A stretch of DNA of 64,000 bases from Symsagittifera roscoffensis (taxonomy: Eukaryota > Xenacoelomorpha > Acoela > Convolutidae): NCBI RefSeq assembly GCF_963678635.1, contig NC_087062.1:81444751-81508750 (forward strand), in the 5' to 3' direction. The notes below the pieces were generated by a model. The model saw nothing but the letters and a program-made list of their open reading frames with translations, was not told where the DNA came from and did no database searches. Each line of letters opens with the position of its first letter. Position 1 is the stretch's first letter. Positions 44,986 through 58,200 of this stretch are shown here, one piece after another. A program made the translations under genes and the position numbers.

Positions 44986-45389
44986 ACGGAGGTAAAAAAT
45001 GTGAGTTTTGTTTTTAGGCCTTAATGAGTAATTTGATCGTTTTTTCTTTCTATTCTCTTCTATCGCCTCAGCTGTTTCGTTTTCGTTTGTTACTGGATCC
45101 CCGCCATCAATATCTCCACACTCAGTAGCGCCACTGGGTTGTTGGTATGCACTTTCGGTTTTTGATATAATCTTCAGAGAGAGTTTGCGATTAGCTCTCT
45201 TCTTGAATAGAAAGTTCTTGTTCCACAAATTTGTAGACTCTTCACACTCGAAAAGAAATCAATTATATCGTCATTTGAAGATTCACACAAGCAAAAGCAT
45301 TGAAGGGTATTATCTTCTTGCATAGCCAATCTCTCAGGCATTATCTCGTTTTTATTGTAGATTTTTGCGGTTGGAAAACTTGTAAACAC
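44986..45389 (-). pseudogene. Array unit 1: minus-strand coding remnant
   Basis: Two overlapping minus-strand frames (45174-45389 and 44971-45228) together look like one decayed protein: a Cys/Asn/Asp-rich part, then SLKIISKTESAYQQPSGATE, an acidic linker, and KKRSNYSLRPKNKT. The basic YSLRP ending resembles the C-terminus of retrotransposon polyproteins, a weak hint only. Equivalents lie at 50121-50474, 55242-55609 and 60694-61172. I do not recognise a family. Confidence 0.35.
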
Positions 45390-45660
45390 TTTTGATCTTA
45401 AAACCTGTAATGGCTCTCAGAGTTCAAAAAACATCATCAGTATTTGAGATGAGGTGTTTCGGAGGTTTACTAGGGGAAAAGTCCTGTGAGTTGACATCTC
45501 TCCTTTATTAGTAATTATAGTGGTTTTAGAAAGATTTTCAATCATCAGTATTTCAAATTTTGTATCAGATGATTATTGGACGAGATGTTTTCTGAGAGGT
45601 TTAATGGGGATAAAGGACGGCTTGATCAACTTTTTTCAAACTGTTAACTGAAAAACTGAT
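45225..45660 (+). repeat. Array block R', direct copy in unit 1
   Basis: It recurs in every unit (50150-50560, 55445-55880, 61010-61445). Its right part, TTTGAGATGAGGTGTTTCGG to GGGGATAAAGGACGG, is the inverse of the block at 46110-46355. Confidence 0.7.
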
Positions 45661-46109
45661 GATGATTTGTTTACGACAAGTCATTGGGCCTTTTAAGAAC
45701 AGAAATGCTCTCAATTTTTCAAACCTCGATTTTTTTCGTTCTTCTCTATCTCAATCGTCTTCTCTGAAATATTTCATTAAAAAACCAGAATGCAAAAACA
45801 GCAGTATTAACCAGATTACCTGCAAGCAGTGAACTAACTGAGGAGCGCCGTTGAGTCTCGAAATAATTGAGAGCGAAGATGCAGTAACCATTGAAATCTA
45901 ATTAACAGAGGACATGTTAGAGAAAATAACCAAAAAATGATCAAAATTGCTCGTCTATAATAAAAAACAAATTTACTCACTTTTTCTTTGTAATTTGATG
46001 CTCAAACTGATAAACTGCTCAACAGGGATCATAAGCAAAAATTGAATCACTTTCTTGCTGTTTTATTTGTTCCGCTGGATTCAGTTGTCTTTTTGAATTA
46101 AAAGAAAAA

Positions 46110-46355
46110 AGAGGATATTTGATCTCAGATGGTCAGTTTTCAGAAAAGACGACCAATCCGTCCTTTATCCCAAATAAACCTCTCACGAGGCTTCTCTCCC
46201 AGTAACAATTTGATCCATCTCATTTTCAGTACTAATGATTTTAAATCACTCTGAACCAACTTATTCACAAAGAAAGAGGAGATGTCCACTCACAGAACCT
46301 CTCCCCTAACAAACCTCTGAACCATCTCTTCTCAAATACTGATGATGATGATTTG
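46110..46355 (-). repeat. Array block R'', inverted copy in unit 1
   Basis: Reverse-complemented it reads ATCAGTATTTGAGAAGAGATGG, GTGAGTGGACATCTC, then GAGAGGTTTATTTGGGATAAA, parallel to block R'. About 450 bases separate R' from R''. The arrangement repeats in units 2-4 (about 50975-51245, 56320-56580, 61895-62145). Confidence 0.7.
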
Positions 46356-46624
46356 CCAAACAGACACTGATTGAAATAACGTTTTTAAAGAAGAATTGAG
46401 TTTCCAATAGTCCTAAAAAATTGAAGAAACTCGATTGAGAAAGTTTTCTGGTGATCATTACAAAACGTAATTATTCACCAATTTAGTTAACCAATCTTTA
46501 CAAAAACTTTTTTTTCGTGGACTTTATGACAATGATTAGGTCGTTGTTTTTTAAATCAGCCTTGTTTTTAATTTTTCATATGCAAGCTCAGTAAAAAAAA
46601 GGAAATTGCGGATTCCACTAACAT

Positions 46625-47164
46625 TTGCTGAACTTATTTACAGTTTGCGGAAACCTATGCATGTTGCAGAATCCCGAACAACTAACTATATTCGCCTGTT
46701 GCGAAATCCGCATAAAAAGTATATGTGCCGACAAAGTTTTTGTACAGGAGTTTGTACACGGAACCCACTTACTTTTTGAAACATTTTTCAAGATTTGTCC
46801 CTGGAGCACAGGAAAATACAGACACAAAAATATGCGCCTATCCAGAGCAAATTTTAACCTCGTAATGAATGACGGAGAGAATAATGACATTCGGATTTTA
46901 TTCGATGCACCCCGCGACAGGAAGATAAACGCCTGGTGTTTTTTATTCAGAGTAGATTTGTTTTTTTTATTGTTTTCAAAATGTTTTGACGGAATAGTGT
47001 TAATCTGTTCAACAAAAAATCAGTATTTTTTGCGGACAAAATTATGGGCTTTGAAAATGACTAGTCTGTCAATTTGGACAATGAAGTCGAGAAACTTACA
47101 ACTCTCTAAAAACTCATACTTAATTGTTAACACAACCTTAAGCTGTATCACAACTGAGAACTGA
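46625..47164 (+). other. Array unit 1: conserved 179-codon ORF of unknown function
   Basis: It begins MLNLFTVCGNLCMLQNPEQL and ends in a Leu/Ser-rich part. Equivalent frames in unit 2 (51538-51843), unit 3 (57050-57382) and unit 4 (62391-62900) are shortened by different small changes: an extra base near 51830, an in-frame TAA near 56920, one base fewer near 62501. No domain was recognised. Independent breakage argues against present function. Confidence 0.35.
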
Positions 47165-47552
47165 ACCATGTTTGTTGCGTTTTTAAGCATAAAAATGACT
47201 TACTATCCAGAAAACAAAGACTAACCGGGTTACAACTGTTCGCATTGTTAGTATTTTAATTATAAATACAATTTCAAACCAGTTTGTACATCAGCGAGGT
47301 TTTATGAATGAACCAGCAAAATTCTGATGATATTCACAGTCATTTCAAAAAACGTGAATCATTTTTAAACTGCAAAATGTGTTTTAATGATACATCGTGT
47401 GGGTGTTTGACCAAAGCAAAAATAGCAGCTTAAGTAAGAAGTCATTTCGGAGCCAAAACGTTTTTTTTTTTCTGTAAATTCTTCGGTGAAATGTCGCTTA
47501 TTCATTGTTGTCAAAACTTTGCAGTTTTATAGTCAATAACTTAAGGGCTTAA

Positions 47553-47997
47553 GTGTTGTCAACCACTTCATCATTTGCAAAGGTCCTATTATGCCATCGA
47601 CGCAAAAAATTAAACGCTAAAAATGAAATATGTTTAAAATTGATTTCCGCCCTGGTATACCAAAGCCTTTTAAACCCAAGTTTTGCACTTGAAAGACTGC
47701 TCATTATTCCAAGTGAACGACTGCTGTTTTTGGGCTTTAACTTTACAATTGAAAGAGTGCTTCAGTTTTCCAAAAAGCATACATTGAAACCATAGCTTGA
47801 GTGATTACATTTCCCTGTTTGCTAACCTTTGGAATGAATTAGATCGCAGAGTGATTAATTCGTCGCCCGCTGCACTGAGACCCCCTCCCTATCCCTACTC
47901 ATTCTCTGCAATTGAAAAACAAATTGCTGTCGAATGTGCCTGTACGTATTTTACTCTTTATAAGCTTTGCGAATCTAAACTGGGTGATAAAATCTAA
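47553..47997 (+). other. Array unit 1: two adjacent short ORFs (80 and 66 codons)
   Basis: The first frame (47553-47795) has three internal near-repeats of TTGAAAGACTGCT at the DNA level; the second (47797-47997) reads SDYISLFANLWNELDRR and ends CESKLGDKI. Both recur nearly unchanged in unit 3 (57770-58214); the second also in unit 4 (63579-63779). In unit 2 (53383-53584) the second is frame-broken. No known family was recognised. Confidence 0.35.
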
Positions 47998-48889
47998 TAT
48001 CAAAGGTACCAGGCGCCTCTTAAACACAGATGGTTTTCAAGTTTTTTCTTGTAGTGGGGCGAGGAAGGGGAATGAGTGGTGCATCTGACTGTTAACATGC
48101 AACTTTTCTGGCTCAGATGGAAAAACAGCAACGAAACAAAAAAATTTCGTAAAACTTTTATATTTCATTGTACAATTCAATTCCCAATTTATACAATTCA
48201 AAATAGATAATCGCTCATGCAACGTAAATTATACTCAATTTCGAATAAAAAAAACAATTAATAAATGATATTTGTTGTCTTTTGTTTAAAAAATTTTAAA
48301 AGCATTTCAATTGAATGAAAAGTTGCCTGATAGATTTCTTGAAATAAAAAATCCTTAAATACTTTTTCTTAATCTGTAAGCCTAAAGTGTGAAAAAATCA
48401 CATAAGAACTTCAAGTTCAATTGGGTTGTTGATGTGGTATTGGAAGGATATTGTTTAAATGTAACTTAAATAGACCCCAATTATAAAAAACCAAAATTGT
48501 GTCAATTAAGTTAAAGCCTCTTTTATCTAAATTTTTTTACTGACTGATTTACTTTCACTTTAGATATCAATTGGTTATGTTAGATTTCCCAAATTGAAAA
48601 TTATTTAGACCAACGGATAAAACCTAGCATTCCCAGATATTTTAAGCAGAAACGTAATAACTAAAGATTTAGACAAACACCAATGAGAACATAAGAAAAT
48701 CCATAAGGACATTTTATTCTACGACAAAAAAGGAAACGAGGAAAAGGACCCAGCGATTAAACGTATCCTAGCATTACACAAAATAAGAATGGTGTAATTA
48801 AATCCAAAATGGACAACGACAAAATAATCAAAATGCCCAAAGAAAAAAAATAAATTTACTCACTAACTGATGCAAGTTCCTGTTTCATA

Positions 48890-49270
48890 CAAGCTTCAGC
48901 TATCAACGAAGTTCGATTGATTCAAAACAAAATACCAACTAATAATGCGAGTGACAAAAAGTCGGATCAAAACTATTCGGATCTGTCGTTCAAATTAGAC
49001 AGGAACCCAACCCAATTTGGGGAATATCCGTCAAAATATGATATTGATGATCAGTCGGGTCTCTTATACTTTGAAACAATGGATGAACATTTTGAAAATA
49101 TCCAAGAATGTTTGCCCAACGATCAAAATACATTATGTGAACAACTAATCAATAAACTAGAAAAAAAAATTGCGACCAAACTCCCCAACGAGACATTAAC
49201 AAAAAGGATAACCTCATCAGATGCTCGAAAATTTTACCTATTTAGGAACAAATATAGATTTAAACACTGA
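48890..49270 (+). pseudogene. Array unit 1: retrotransposon-like coding remnant
   Basis: The frame contains SGLLYFETMDEHFENIQECL and CEQLINKLEKKIATKLPNE. In units 2 and 3 (54474-54710, 60037-60273) it stops earlier at a TAA in the equivalent of the ND codons. In unit 1 it runs on but loses frame by one base near 49203. In those two units, but not unit 1, an integrase zinc-domain-like segment follows about 0.4 kb downstream, so I read this as decayed pol-like sequence. Confidence 0.4.
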
Positions 49271-49530
49271 TTTTATTGTTAAAGAACAAGACACCGATGA
49301 AGTCATAAAAACAATCAGAGAACTAACAAGGTACAAGCACAAGGACTCGAAAAAATATATACTATAGACAATCAAGAGCTTTGTTTTGAAATCTACGTAA
49401 ATTTTAAAACTTATTCCTAATAAGAAAAAATCTTTGCCTAGAACAAACATCAGACAACCACAAAGTGAATCAAAAATTAACTTAGTGTACCCATGTCACT
49501 CTTTATAAAATTATTTGAAATGGCGCTCAG

Positions 49531-52500
49531 AGATCAATTAGCAGCTTCCCAATGGCTTTCAGTGTTTAAAAATCGACATCAGCATTTGAGATGAGATGTT
49601 GCAGATGTTTAATACGGGCAAAATCCCGTGAGATGAACATCTTCAACATTATTCGGGATTATAATGGATTCAGAAAGATTTTAAAATCATCAGTTTTTCA
49701 AAAAAGATGAAATAGAGGTTTATGGGGCGGGACGTCTTGTGAGATGTTTATCGGGTTTGTTCGCTTGTGTTTGTCGAAAACTGACCAACTGTTGTGAAAT
49801 ACGCTCTTTTCATAAATCTCAAAAAAAACAAGCTAGTGGAAAAAATTGTCAAAAAACTTATCAAAAAACTTTTTTTTATATTTTTTGATCAATTTGATTA
49901 ATTTTTCAAAAAACGGAGATAAAAAATGTGAGTTTTGTTTTTAGGCCTTAATGAGTAATTTGATAATTTTTTCTTTCTATTCTCTTCTATCGCCTCAGTT
50001 GTTTCGTTTTTGTTAGTTACTGGATCCCCGCCATCAATGTCTCTACACTAAGTAGCACCACTGGGTTGTTGGTATGCAATTCGGTTTTTGATATATTCTC
50101 CTGAGAGAGAGAGTCTGCGATTAGCTCTCTTCTTGAATAGAAATTTCTTGTTCCACAAAATTTAGACACTTCAGACTCGAAAAGAAATCAATTATTTCGT
50201 CATTTGAAGATTCACACATGCTAAAGCATTGAAGGCTATTATCTTCTTGCATAGCCAATCTCTCAGGCATTATCTCGTTTTTATTGTAGAATTTTGCGGT
50301 TGGAAAACTTGTAAACACTTCTGATCTTAAAATCTGTAGTGGCTCTCGGAGTTCAAAAAACATCATCAGTATTTGAGATGAGGTGTTTCGGCGGTTTACT
50401 AGGGGAAAATCCCTGTGAGTTGACATCTCTCCTTTATTAGTAATTATAGTGGTTTTAGAAAGATTTTCAATCATCAGTATTTCAAAGTTTATATCAGATG
50501 ATTATTGGGCTAGATGTTTTGTGAGAGGTATAATGGAAAAACTGAAAAACTGATGATGATTTGTTTACGGCAAGTCATTGGGCCTTTTAAGAACAGAAAT
50601 GCTCTCAATTTTTGAAACCTCGATTTTTTTCGTTCTTCTCCATCTCAATCTTCTTCTATGAAATATCTCATTAACAAACCAGAATGCCAAAAAGCAGCAT
50701 TATGCACCAAATTACCTGCAAGCAGTGAACTAACTGAGGAGCGCTGTTGAGTCTCGAATTAATTGAGAGCGAAGATGCAGTAACCATTGAAATCTAATTA
50801 ACAGAGGACATGTTAGAGAAAATAACCAAAAAATGATCAAAATTGCTCGTCTATAATAAAAAACAAATTTACTCACTTCTTCTTTGTAATTTAATGCTCA
50901 AACTGATAAACTGCTCAACAGGGATCATAAGCAAAAATTGAATCACTTTCTTGCGGTTTTATTTTTTCCGCTGGATTCAGTTGTCTTTTTGAATTAAAAG
51001 AAAAAAGAGGATATTTGATCTCAGATGGTCAGTTTTCAGAAAAGACGACCAATCCGTCCTTTATCCCCAATAAACCTCTCACGAGGCTTCTCTCCCAGTA
51101 ACAATTTGATCCATCTCATTTTCAGTACTAATGATTTTAAATCACTCTGAACCAACTTATTCACAAAGAAAGTCGAGATGTCCACTCACAGAACCTCTCC
51201 CCTAACAAACCTCTGAACCATCTCTTCTCAAATACTGATGATGATGATTTGCCAAACAGACACTGATTGAAATAACGTTTTTAAAGAAGAATTGAGTTTC
51301 CAATAGTCCTAAAAAATTGAAGAAACTCGATTGAGAAAGTTTTCTGGTGATCATTACAAAACGTAATTATTCACCAATTTAGTTAACCAATCTTTACAAA
51401 AACTTTTTTTTCGTGGACTTTATGACAATGATTAGGTCGTTGTGTTTTAAATCAGCCTTGTTTTTAATTTTTCATATGCAAACTTTTAATTTTTTTATAC
51501 AAAGTTAAAAAAAGGAAATTGCGGATTCCACTTACATTTGCTGAACTTATTTACAGTTTGCGGAAACCTATACATGTTGCAGAATCCCGAACAACTAACT
51601 ATATTCGCCTGTTGCGAAATCCGCATAAAAAGTATATGTGCCGACAAAGTTTTTGTACAGGACTTTGTACACGGAACCCACTTACTTTTTGAAACATTTT
51701 TCAAGATTTGTCCCTGGAACACAGGAAAATACAGACACAAAAATATGCGCCTATCCAGAGCAAATTTTAACCTCGTAATGAATGACGGAGAGAATAATGA
51801 CATTCAGATTTTATTCGATGCACCCCCGCGACAGGGAAGATAAACGCCTGGTGTTTTTTATTCAGACTAGATTTGTGTTTTTTATTGTTTTCAAAATGTT
51901 TTACGGAATAGTGTTAATCTGTTCAACAAAAAATCAGTATTTTTTGCGGAGAAAATTATGGGATTTGAAAACGACTAGTCTGTCAATTTGGACAATGAAG
52001 TCGAGAAACTTACAACTCTCTAAAAACTCATACTTAATTGTTAACACAACCTTAAGCTGTATCACAACTGAGAACTGAACCATGTTTGTTGCGTTTTTAA
52101 GCATAAAAATGACTTACCATCCAGAAAACAAAGACTAACCGGGTTACAACTGTTCGTTTTGTTAGTATTTTAATTAGAATTACAATTTCAAACCAATTTG
52201 TATATCAGCGAGGTTGTATGAATGAACTAGCAAAATTCTAATGATATTCACAGTCATTTCAAAAAACGTGAATCATTTTTAAACTGCAAAATGTGTTTCA
52301 ATGATACATCGTGTGGGTGTTTGACCAAAGCAAAAAGAGCAGCTTAAATAAGAAGGCATTTCGGAGCCAAAACGTTTTTTTTTTCTGTAAATTTTTTCAG
52401 ATTTTGGGTTTTTTTTTAAAAAAAAGATGAATTAAAATATCTGCTAGAAAAAATCATTTACTATACTCTTTCGGAATCAACTTAACACCCCCTCGCCTCA

Positions 52501-55203
52501 ACTATACCTAGTTAAGATCCTCCACCCCAGCGTTCAATTCAAATAAAATTTGGGTATAGCTAATCAAACATTGTTCATCAATGATTCATTTATGTACCAT
52601 AAACACAAATTTATGATGATACTTTGATGAATGTATGATTAGCAAATGAAAATGAACATGAAAATAAATTTTTTGTCCATTTAGATTGGTTTCAATAATA
52701 CAGAAAAAACGGAAGATTTTTTGGATGGTTTTTTCTAGTGCCCCCTTAAAATGACCAAAAAAGTTATCCGTTAGAGCGTTGCATTGAGCAACAATCACTT
52801 CGGGAGAATTGGTCCCCGCAAACCATAATTTTCAAGGGAAGCCTCAAGATTTTAGCGGAAGAAGGGCTCCCGCGGTTAAAAAAAACTTGAAAATCTAACT
52901 CGTATTCGGAATAAAAGTGAAAATATTTTTTTTGTTATTCTGCATTCCAATTTCAAAGGTTTTAGATTTTCATCACGAGGAACCATGCGCAAAGTATAAA
53001 TTTTGATTTTTTATCTGCTTTTTTAAAGTCAGCTACTGCAATTGCAAAATTAAACATATCCCAGCGCTAATTCTTTGATAAAATGTCGCTTATTCATTGT
53101 TGTCTTTGCAGTTTTATAGTCAATAACTTAAGGGCTTAAGTGTTGTCAACCATTTCATCACTTGCAAAGTTCCTATTATGCCCTCGACGCAAGAAATTAA
53201 ACGCTAAAATGAAATATGCTTAAAATTGGTTTCCGCCCTGATATACCAAAGCCTTTTAAACCCAAGTTTTGCACTTGAAAGACTGCTCATTATTCCAAGT
53301 GAACGACTGCTGTTTTTGGGCTTTAACTTTACAATTGAAAGAGTGCTTCAGTTTTCCAAAAAGCATACATTGAAACCATAGCTTGAGTGATTACATTTCC
53401 CTGTTTGCTAACCTTTGGAATGAATTTGATCGGAAAGTGTTTAATTCGTCGCGCGCTGCGCCGAGACCCCCCTCCCCATCCCCACTCATTATCTGCAAAA
53501 GAAAAACAAATTGCTGTCGAATGTGTCTGTACGTATTTTACTCTTTATACGCTTTGCGAATCTAAACTGGGTGATAAAATCTAATATCAAAGGTACCAGG
53601 CGCCTCTTGAACAAGGATGGTTTTCAAGTTTTTCTTGTAGTGGGGTGAGGAAGGGGAATGAGCGGTGCATCTGACTGTTAACATGCAACTTTTCTGGCTC
53701 AGATGGAAAAACAGCAACGAAACATTAAATTTCGTAAAATGTTTATATTTCATTGTACAATTAAATTCCCAATTTATACAATTCAAAATAGATACATCGC
53801 TCATGCAACGTAAATTATACTCAATTTTGAATAAAATAAACAATTTATAAATGGTATTCGTTGTCTTTGTTTATAAATTTCCAAAAGCATTTCAATTAAA
53901 TGAAAAGTTGCCTGATAGATTTTTTGAAATAATAACTCCTTAAATACTTTCTCTAAATCTCTAAAATTGAAGTGTGAAAAAATCACATAGGAACTTCAAG
54001 TTCCATTGGGTTTCTGGTGTGGTATTGGAAGGATATTGTTTAAATGTGTATTTAACTGGACCTCAATTATAAAAAACCAAAATTGTGTCTATTAAGTTAA
54101 AGCCTCTTTTATCTAAATCAGGAACTGACTGATTTACTTTCATTTTAGATATCAATTGGTGATATCAGATTTCCCAAATTGAAAATTATTTAGACCGACG
54201 GAAAAAACCTAGCAACCCCAGATATTTTAAGCAGAAACGTAACAACTAAAGATTTAGACAAAAACCAATTTAAAAATAAGAAAATCTATAAGGACATTTT
54301 GTTCTACGACAAAAAAGGAAACGAGGAAAAGGACCCAGTGATGAAACGTATCCTAGCATTAAACAAAATAAGAACGGTGTAACAAAATCCAAAATGGATA
54401 ACGACAAAATCATCAAAATGCCCAAGGAAAAAAACAAATTTGCTCACTAACTGATGCAAGTTCCTGTTTCATACAAGCTTCAGCTATCAACGAAGTTCGA
54501 TTGATTCAAAACAAAATACCAACTAATAATGCAAGTGACAAAAAGTCGGATCAAAACTATTCGGATCTGTCGTTCAAATTAGACAGGAACCCAACCCAAT
54601 TTGGGGAATATCCGTCAAACTATGATATTGATGATCAGTCGGGTCTCTTATACTTTGAAACAATGGATGAACAAGATGAAATTATCCAAGAATGTTTGCT
54701 CAACGATTAAAATGCATTATGTGAACAACTAACCAATAAACTAGAAAAAAAAATTGCAACCAAACTCCCTAACGAGACATTAACAAAGAAGGATAACCTC
54801 ATCAGATGTTCGAAAATTTTACCTATTTAGGAATAAATATAGATTTGAACACTGAACTTATTGTTAAAGAACAAGACACCGATTAAGTCAAAAATTAATC
54901 AAAGAGCTAGTAAGGTACGAACACAAGGACTCAAAAAATTTAAACTATAGACAATCAAGAGCTTTGTTTTGATTGCTAAGCAAAATTTAAAACTTATTCC
55001 TAATAGGAAAAATTCTTTGCCAAGAACAAACATCAGACAACCCCGAAGTGAATAAAAAATTAAATTTGTGTACCCATGTCACTACTCTTTAAAAAATATT
55101 TGAATTGGCGCTCAGAGATTAATTAGCAGCTCATGTGGAAAAAGACAAAACCATTGCGAATATTGAAAAAATTTTCTTTTGGCCAGGCATGAATAAATGG
55201 ATA
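49531..55203. repeat. Array unit 2
   Basis: It starts with block R (GCTTCCCAATGGCTTTCAG), joined to the preceding unit in the middle of a pol-like remnant. It carries the B variant of the segment after 53383 (for example AAATCAGGAACTGACTG where A units have AAATTTTTTTACTGACTG) and an extra ~675 bases at 52396-53070. Confidence 0.8.
52396..53070. other. Unit 2-specific segment (~675 bases)
   Basis: It lies between CTGTAAATT and TTTGATAAAATGTCGC, where units 1, 3 and 4 read straight through. It contains CACCCCCTCGCCTCAAC and TTAAGATCCTCCACCCCAGCG, inverted relatives of the M3 element at 16091-16244. Either an insertion in unit 2 or an ancestral segment lost elsewhere. Confidence 0.7.
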
Positions 55204-55204
55204 A
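55104..55204 (+). pseudogene. Integrase zinc-domain remnant at the unit 2/3 junction
   Basis: The frame with AAHVEKDKTIANIEKIFFWPG and MNKWI matches the His...Lys-Thr...Phe-x-Trp-Pro-Gly-Met part of the retrotransposon integrase HHCC domain. A TAA interrupts it just upstream (GATTAATTA). It is cut at the unit boundary before the Cys pair. Confidence 0.6.
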
Positions 55205-58200
55205 ACGGAGGTAAAAAAATGTGAGTTTTGTTTTTAGGCCTTTATGAGTAATTTGATAATTTTTTCTTTCTATTCTCTTCTATCGCCTCAGCTGTTTCGT
55301 TTTCGTTAGTTACTGGATCCCCGCCATCAATGTCTCCACACTCAGTAGCGCCACTGTGTTGTTGGTATGCACTTTCGGTTTTTGATATAATCTCCAGAGA
55401 GAGTTTGCGATTAGCTCTCTTTTTGAATAGAAATTTCTTGTTCCACAAATTTGTAGACTCTTCACACTCGAAAAGAAATCAATTATATCGTCATTTGAAG
55501 ATTCACACAAGCAAAAGCATTGAAGGCTATTATCTTCTTGCATAGACAATCTCTCAGGCATTATCTCGCTTTTATTGTAGAATTTTGCGGTTGGAAAACT
55601 TGTAAACACTTTTGATCTTAAAATCTGTAATGGCTCTCAGAGTTCAAAAAACATCATCAGTATTTGAGATGAGGTGTTTCGGAGGTTTACTAGGGGAAAA
55701 GTCCTGTGAGTTGACATCTCTCCTTTATTAGTAATTATAGTGGTTTTAGAAAGATTTTCAATCATCAGTATTTCAAATTTTGTATCAGATGATTATTGGA
55801 CGAGATGTTTTGTGAGAGGTTTAATGGGGATAAAGGACGGCTTGATCAACTTTTTTCAAACTGTTAACTGAAAAACTGATGATGATTTGTTTACGACAAG
55901 TCATTGGGCCTTTTAAGAACAGAAATGCTCTCAATTTTTCAAACCTCGATTTTTTTCGTTCTTCTCTATCTCAATCGTCTTCTCTGAAATATTTCATTAA
56001 AAAAACAGAATGCAAAAACAGCAGTATTCACCAGATTACCTGCAAGCAGTGAACTAACTGAGGAGCGCCGTTGAGTCTCGAAATAATTGAGAGCAAAGAT
56101 GCAGTAACCATTGAAATCTAATTAACAGAGGACATGTTAGAGAAAATAACCAAAAAATGATCAAAATTGCTCGTCTATAATAAAAAACAAATTTACTCAT
56201 TTTTTCTTTGTAATTTGTTGCTCAAACTGATAAACTGCTCAACAGGGATCATAAGCAAAAATTGAATCACTTTCTTGCTGTTTTTTTTCCGCTGGATTCA
56301 GTTATCTTTTTGAATTAAAAGAAAAAAGAGGATATTTGATCTCAGATGGTCAGTTTTCAGAAAAGACGACCAATCCGTCCTTTATCCCCAATAAACCTCT
56401 CACGAGGCTTCTCTCCCAGTAACAATTTGATCCATCTCATTTTCAGTACTAATGATTTTAAATCACTCTGAACCAACTTATTCACAAAGAAAGGCGAGAT
56501 GTCCACTCACAGAACCTCTCCCCTAACAAACCTCTGAACCATCTCTTCTCAAATACTGATGATGATGATTTTCCAAACGGACACTGATTGAAATAACGTT
56601 TTTAAAGAAGAATTGAATTTCCAATAGTCCTAAAAAATTGAAGAAACTCGATTGAGAAAAATTTCTGGTGATCATTACAAAACGTAATTATTCACCAATT
56701 TAGTTAACCAATCTTTACAAAAACTTTTTTTTCGTGGACTTTGCTGACAATGATTAGGTCGTTGTTTTTTAAATCAGCCTTGTTTTTAATTTTTCATATG
56801 CAAGCTCAGTAAAAAAAAGGAAATTGCGGATTCCACTTACATTTGCTGAACTTATTTACAGTTTGCGGAAACCTATGCATGTTGCAGAATCCCGAACAAC
56901 TAACTATATTCGCCTGTTAAGAAATCCGCATAAAAAGTAAACGTGCCGACAAAGTTTACGTACAGGACTTTGTACACGGAACCCACTTACTTTTTGGAAC
57001 ATTTTTCAAGATTTGTCCCTGGAGCACAGGAAAATACAGACACAAAAATATGCGCCTATCCAGAGCAAATTTTAACCTCGTAATGAATGACGGAGAGAAT
57101 AATGACATTCGGAGTTTATTCGATGCACCCCGCGACAGGAAGATAAACGCCTGGTGTTTTTTATTCAGACTAGATTTGTTTTTTTTATTATTTTCAAAAT
57201 GTTTTGACGGAATAGTGTTAATCTGTTCAACAAAAAATCAGTATTTTTTGCGGACAAAATTATGGGATTTGAAAACGACCTATCTGTCAATTTGGACAAT
57301 GAAGTCGAGAAACTTACAACTCTCTAAAAACTCATACTTAATTGTTAACACAACCTTAAGCTGTATCACAACTGAGAACTGAACCATGTTTGTTGCGTTT
57401 TTAAGCATAAAAATGACTTACTATCTAGAAAACAAAGACTAACCGGGTTACAACTGTTCGCATTGTTAGTATTTTAATTATAAATACAATTTCAAACCAG
57501 TTTGTACATCAGCCAGGTTTTATGAATGAACCAGCAAAATTCTGATGATATTCACAGTCATTTCAAAAAACGTGAATCATTTTTAAACTGTAAAATGTGT
57601 TTTAATGATACACCGTGTGGGTGTTTGACCAAAGCAAAAATAGCAGCTTAAATAAGAAGTCATTTCGGAGCCAAAACGTTTTTTTTTTCTGTAAATTCTT
57701 CGGTGAAATGTCGCTTATTCATTGTTGTCAAAACTTTGCAGTTTTATAGTCAATAACTTAAGGGCTTAAGTGTTGTCAACCACTTCATCATTTGCAAAGG
57801 TCCTATTATGCCATCGACGCAAAAAATTAAACGCTAAAAATGAAATATGTTTAAAATTGGTTTCCGCCCTAATATACCAAAGCCTTTTAAATCCAAGTTT
57901 TGCACTTGAAAGACTGCTCATTATTCCAAGTGAACGACTGCTGTTTTTGGGCTTTAACTTTACAATTGAAAGAGTGCTTCAGTTTTCCAAAAAGCATACA
58001 TTGAAACCATAGCTTGAGTGATAACATTTCCCTGTTTGCTAACCTTTGGAATGAATTTGATCGCAGAGTGTTTAATTCGTCGCCCGCTGCACTGAGATCC
58101 CCTCCCTATCCCTACTCATTCTCTGTAAATGAAAAACAAATTGCTGTCGAATGTGCCTGTACGTATTTTACTCTTTATAAGCTTTGCGAATCTAAACTGG

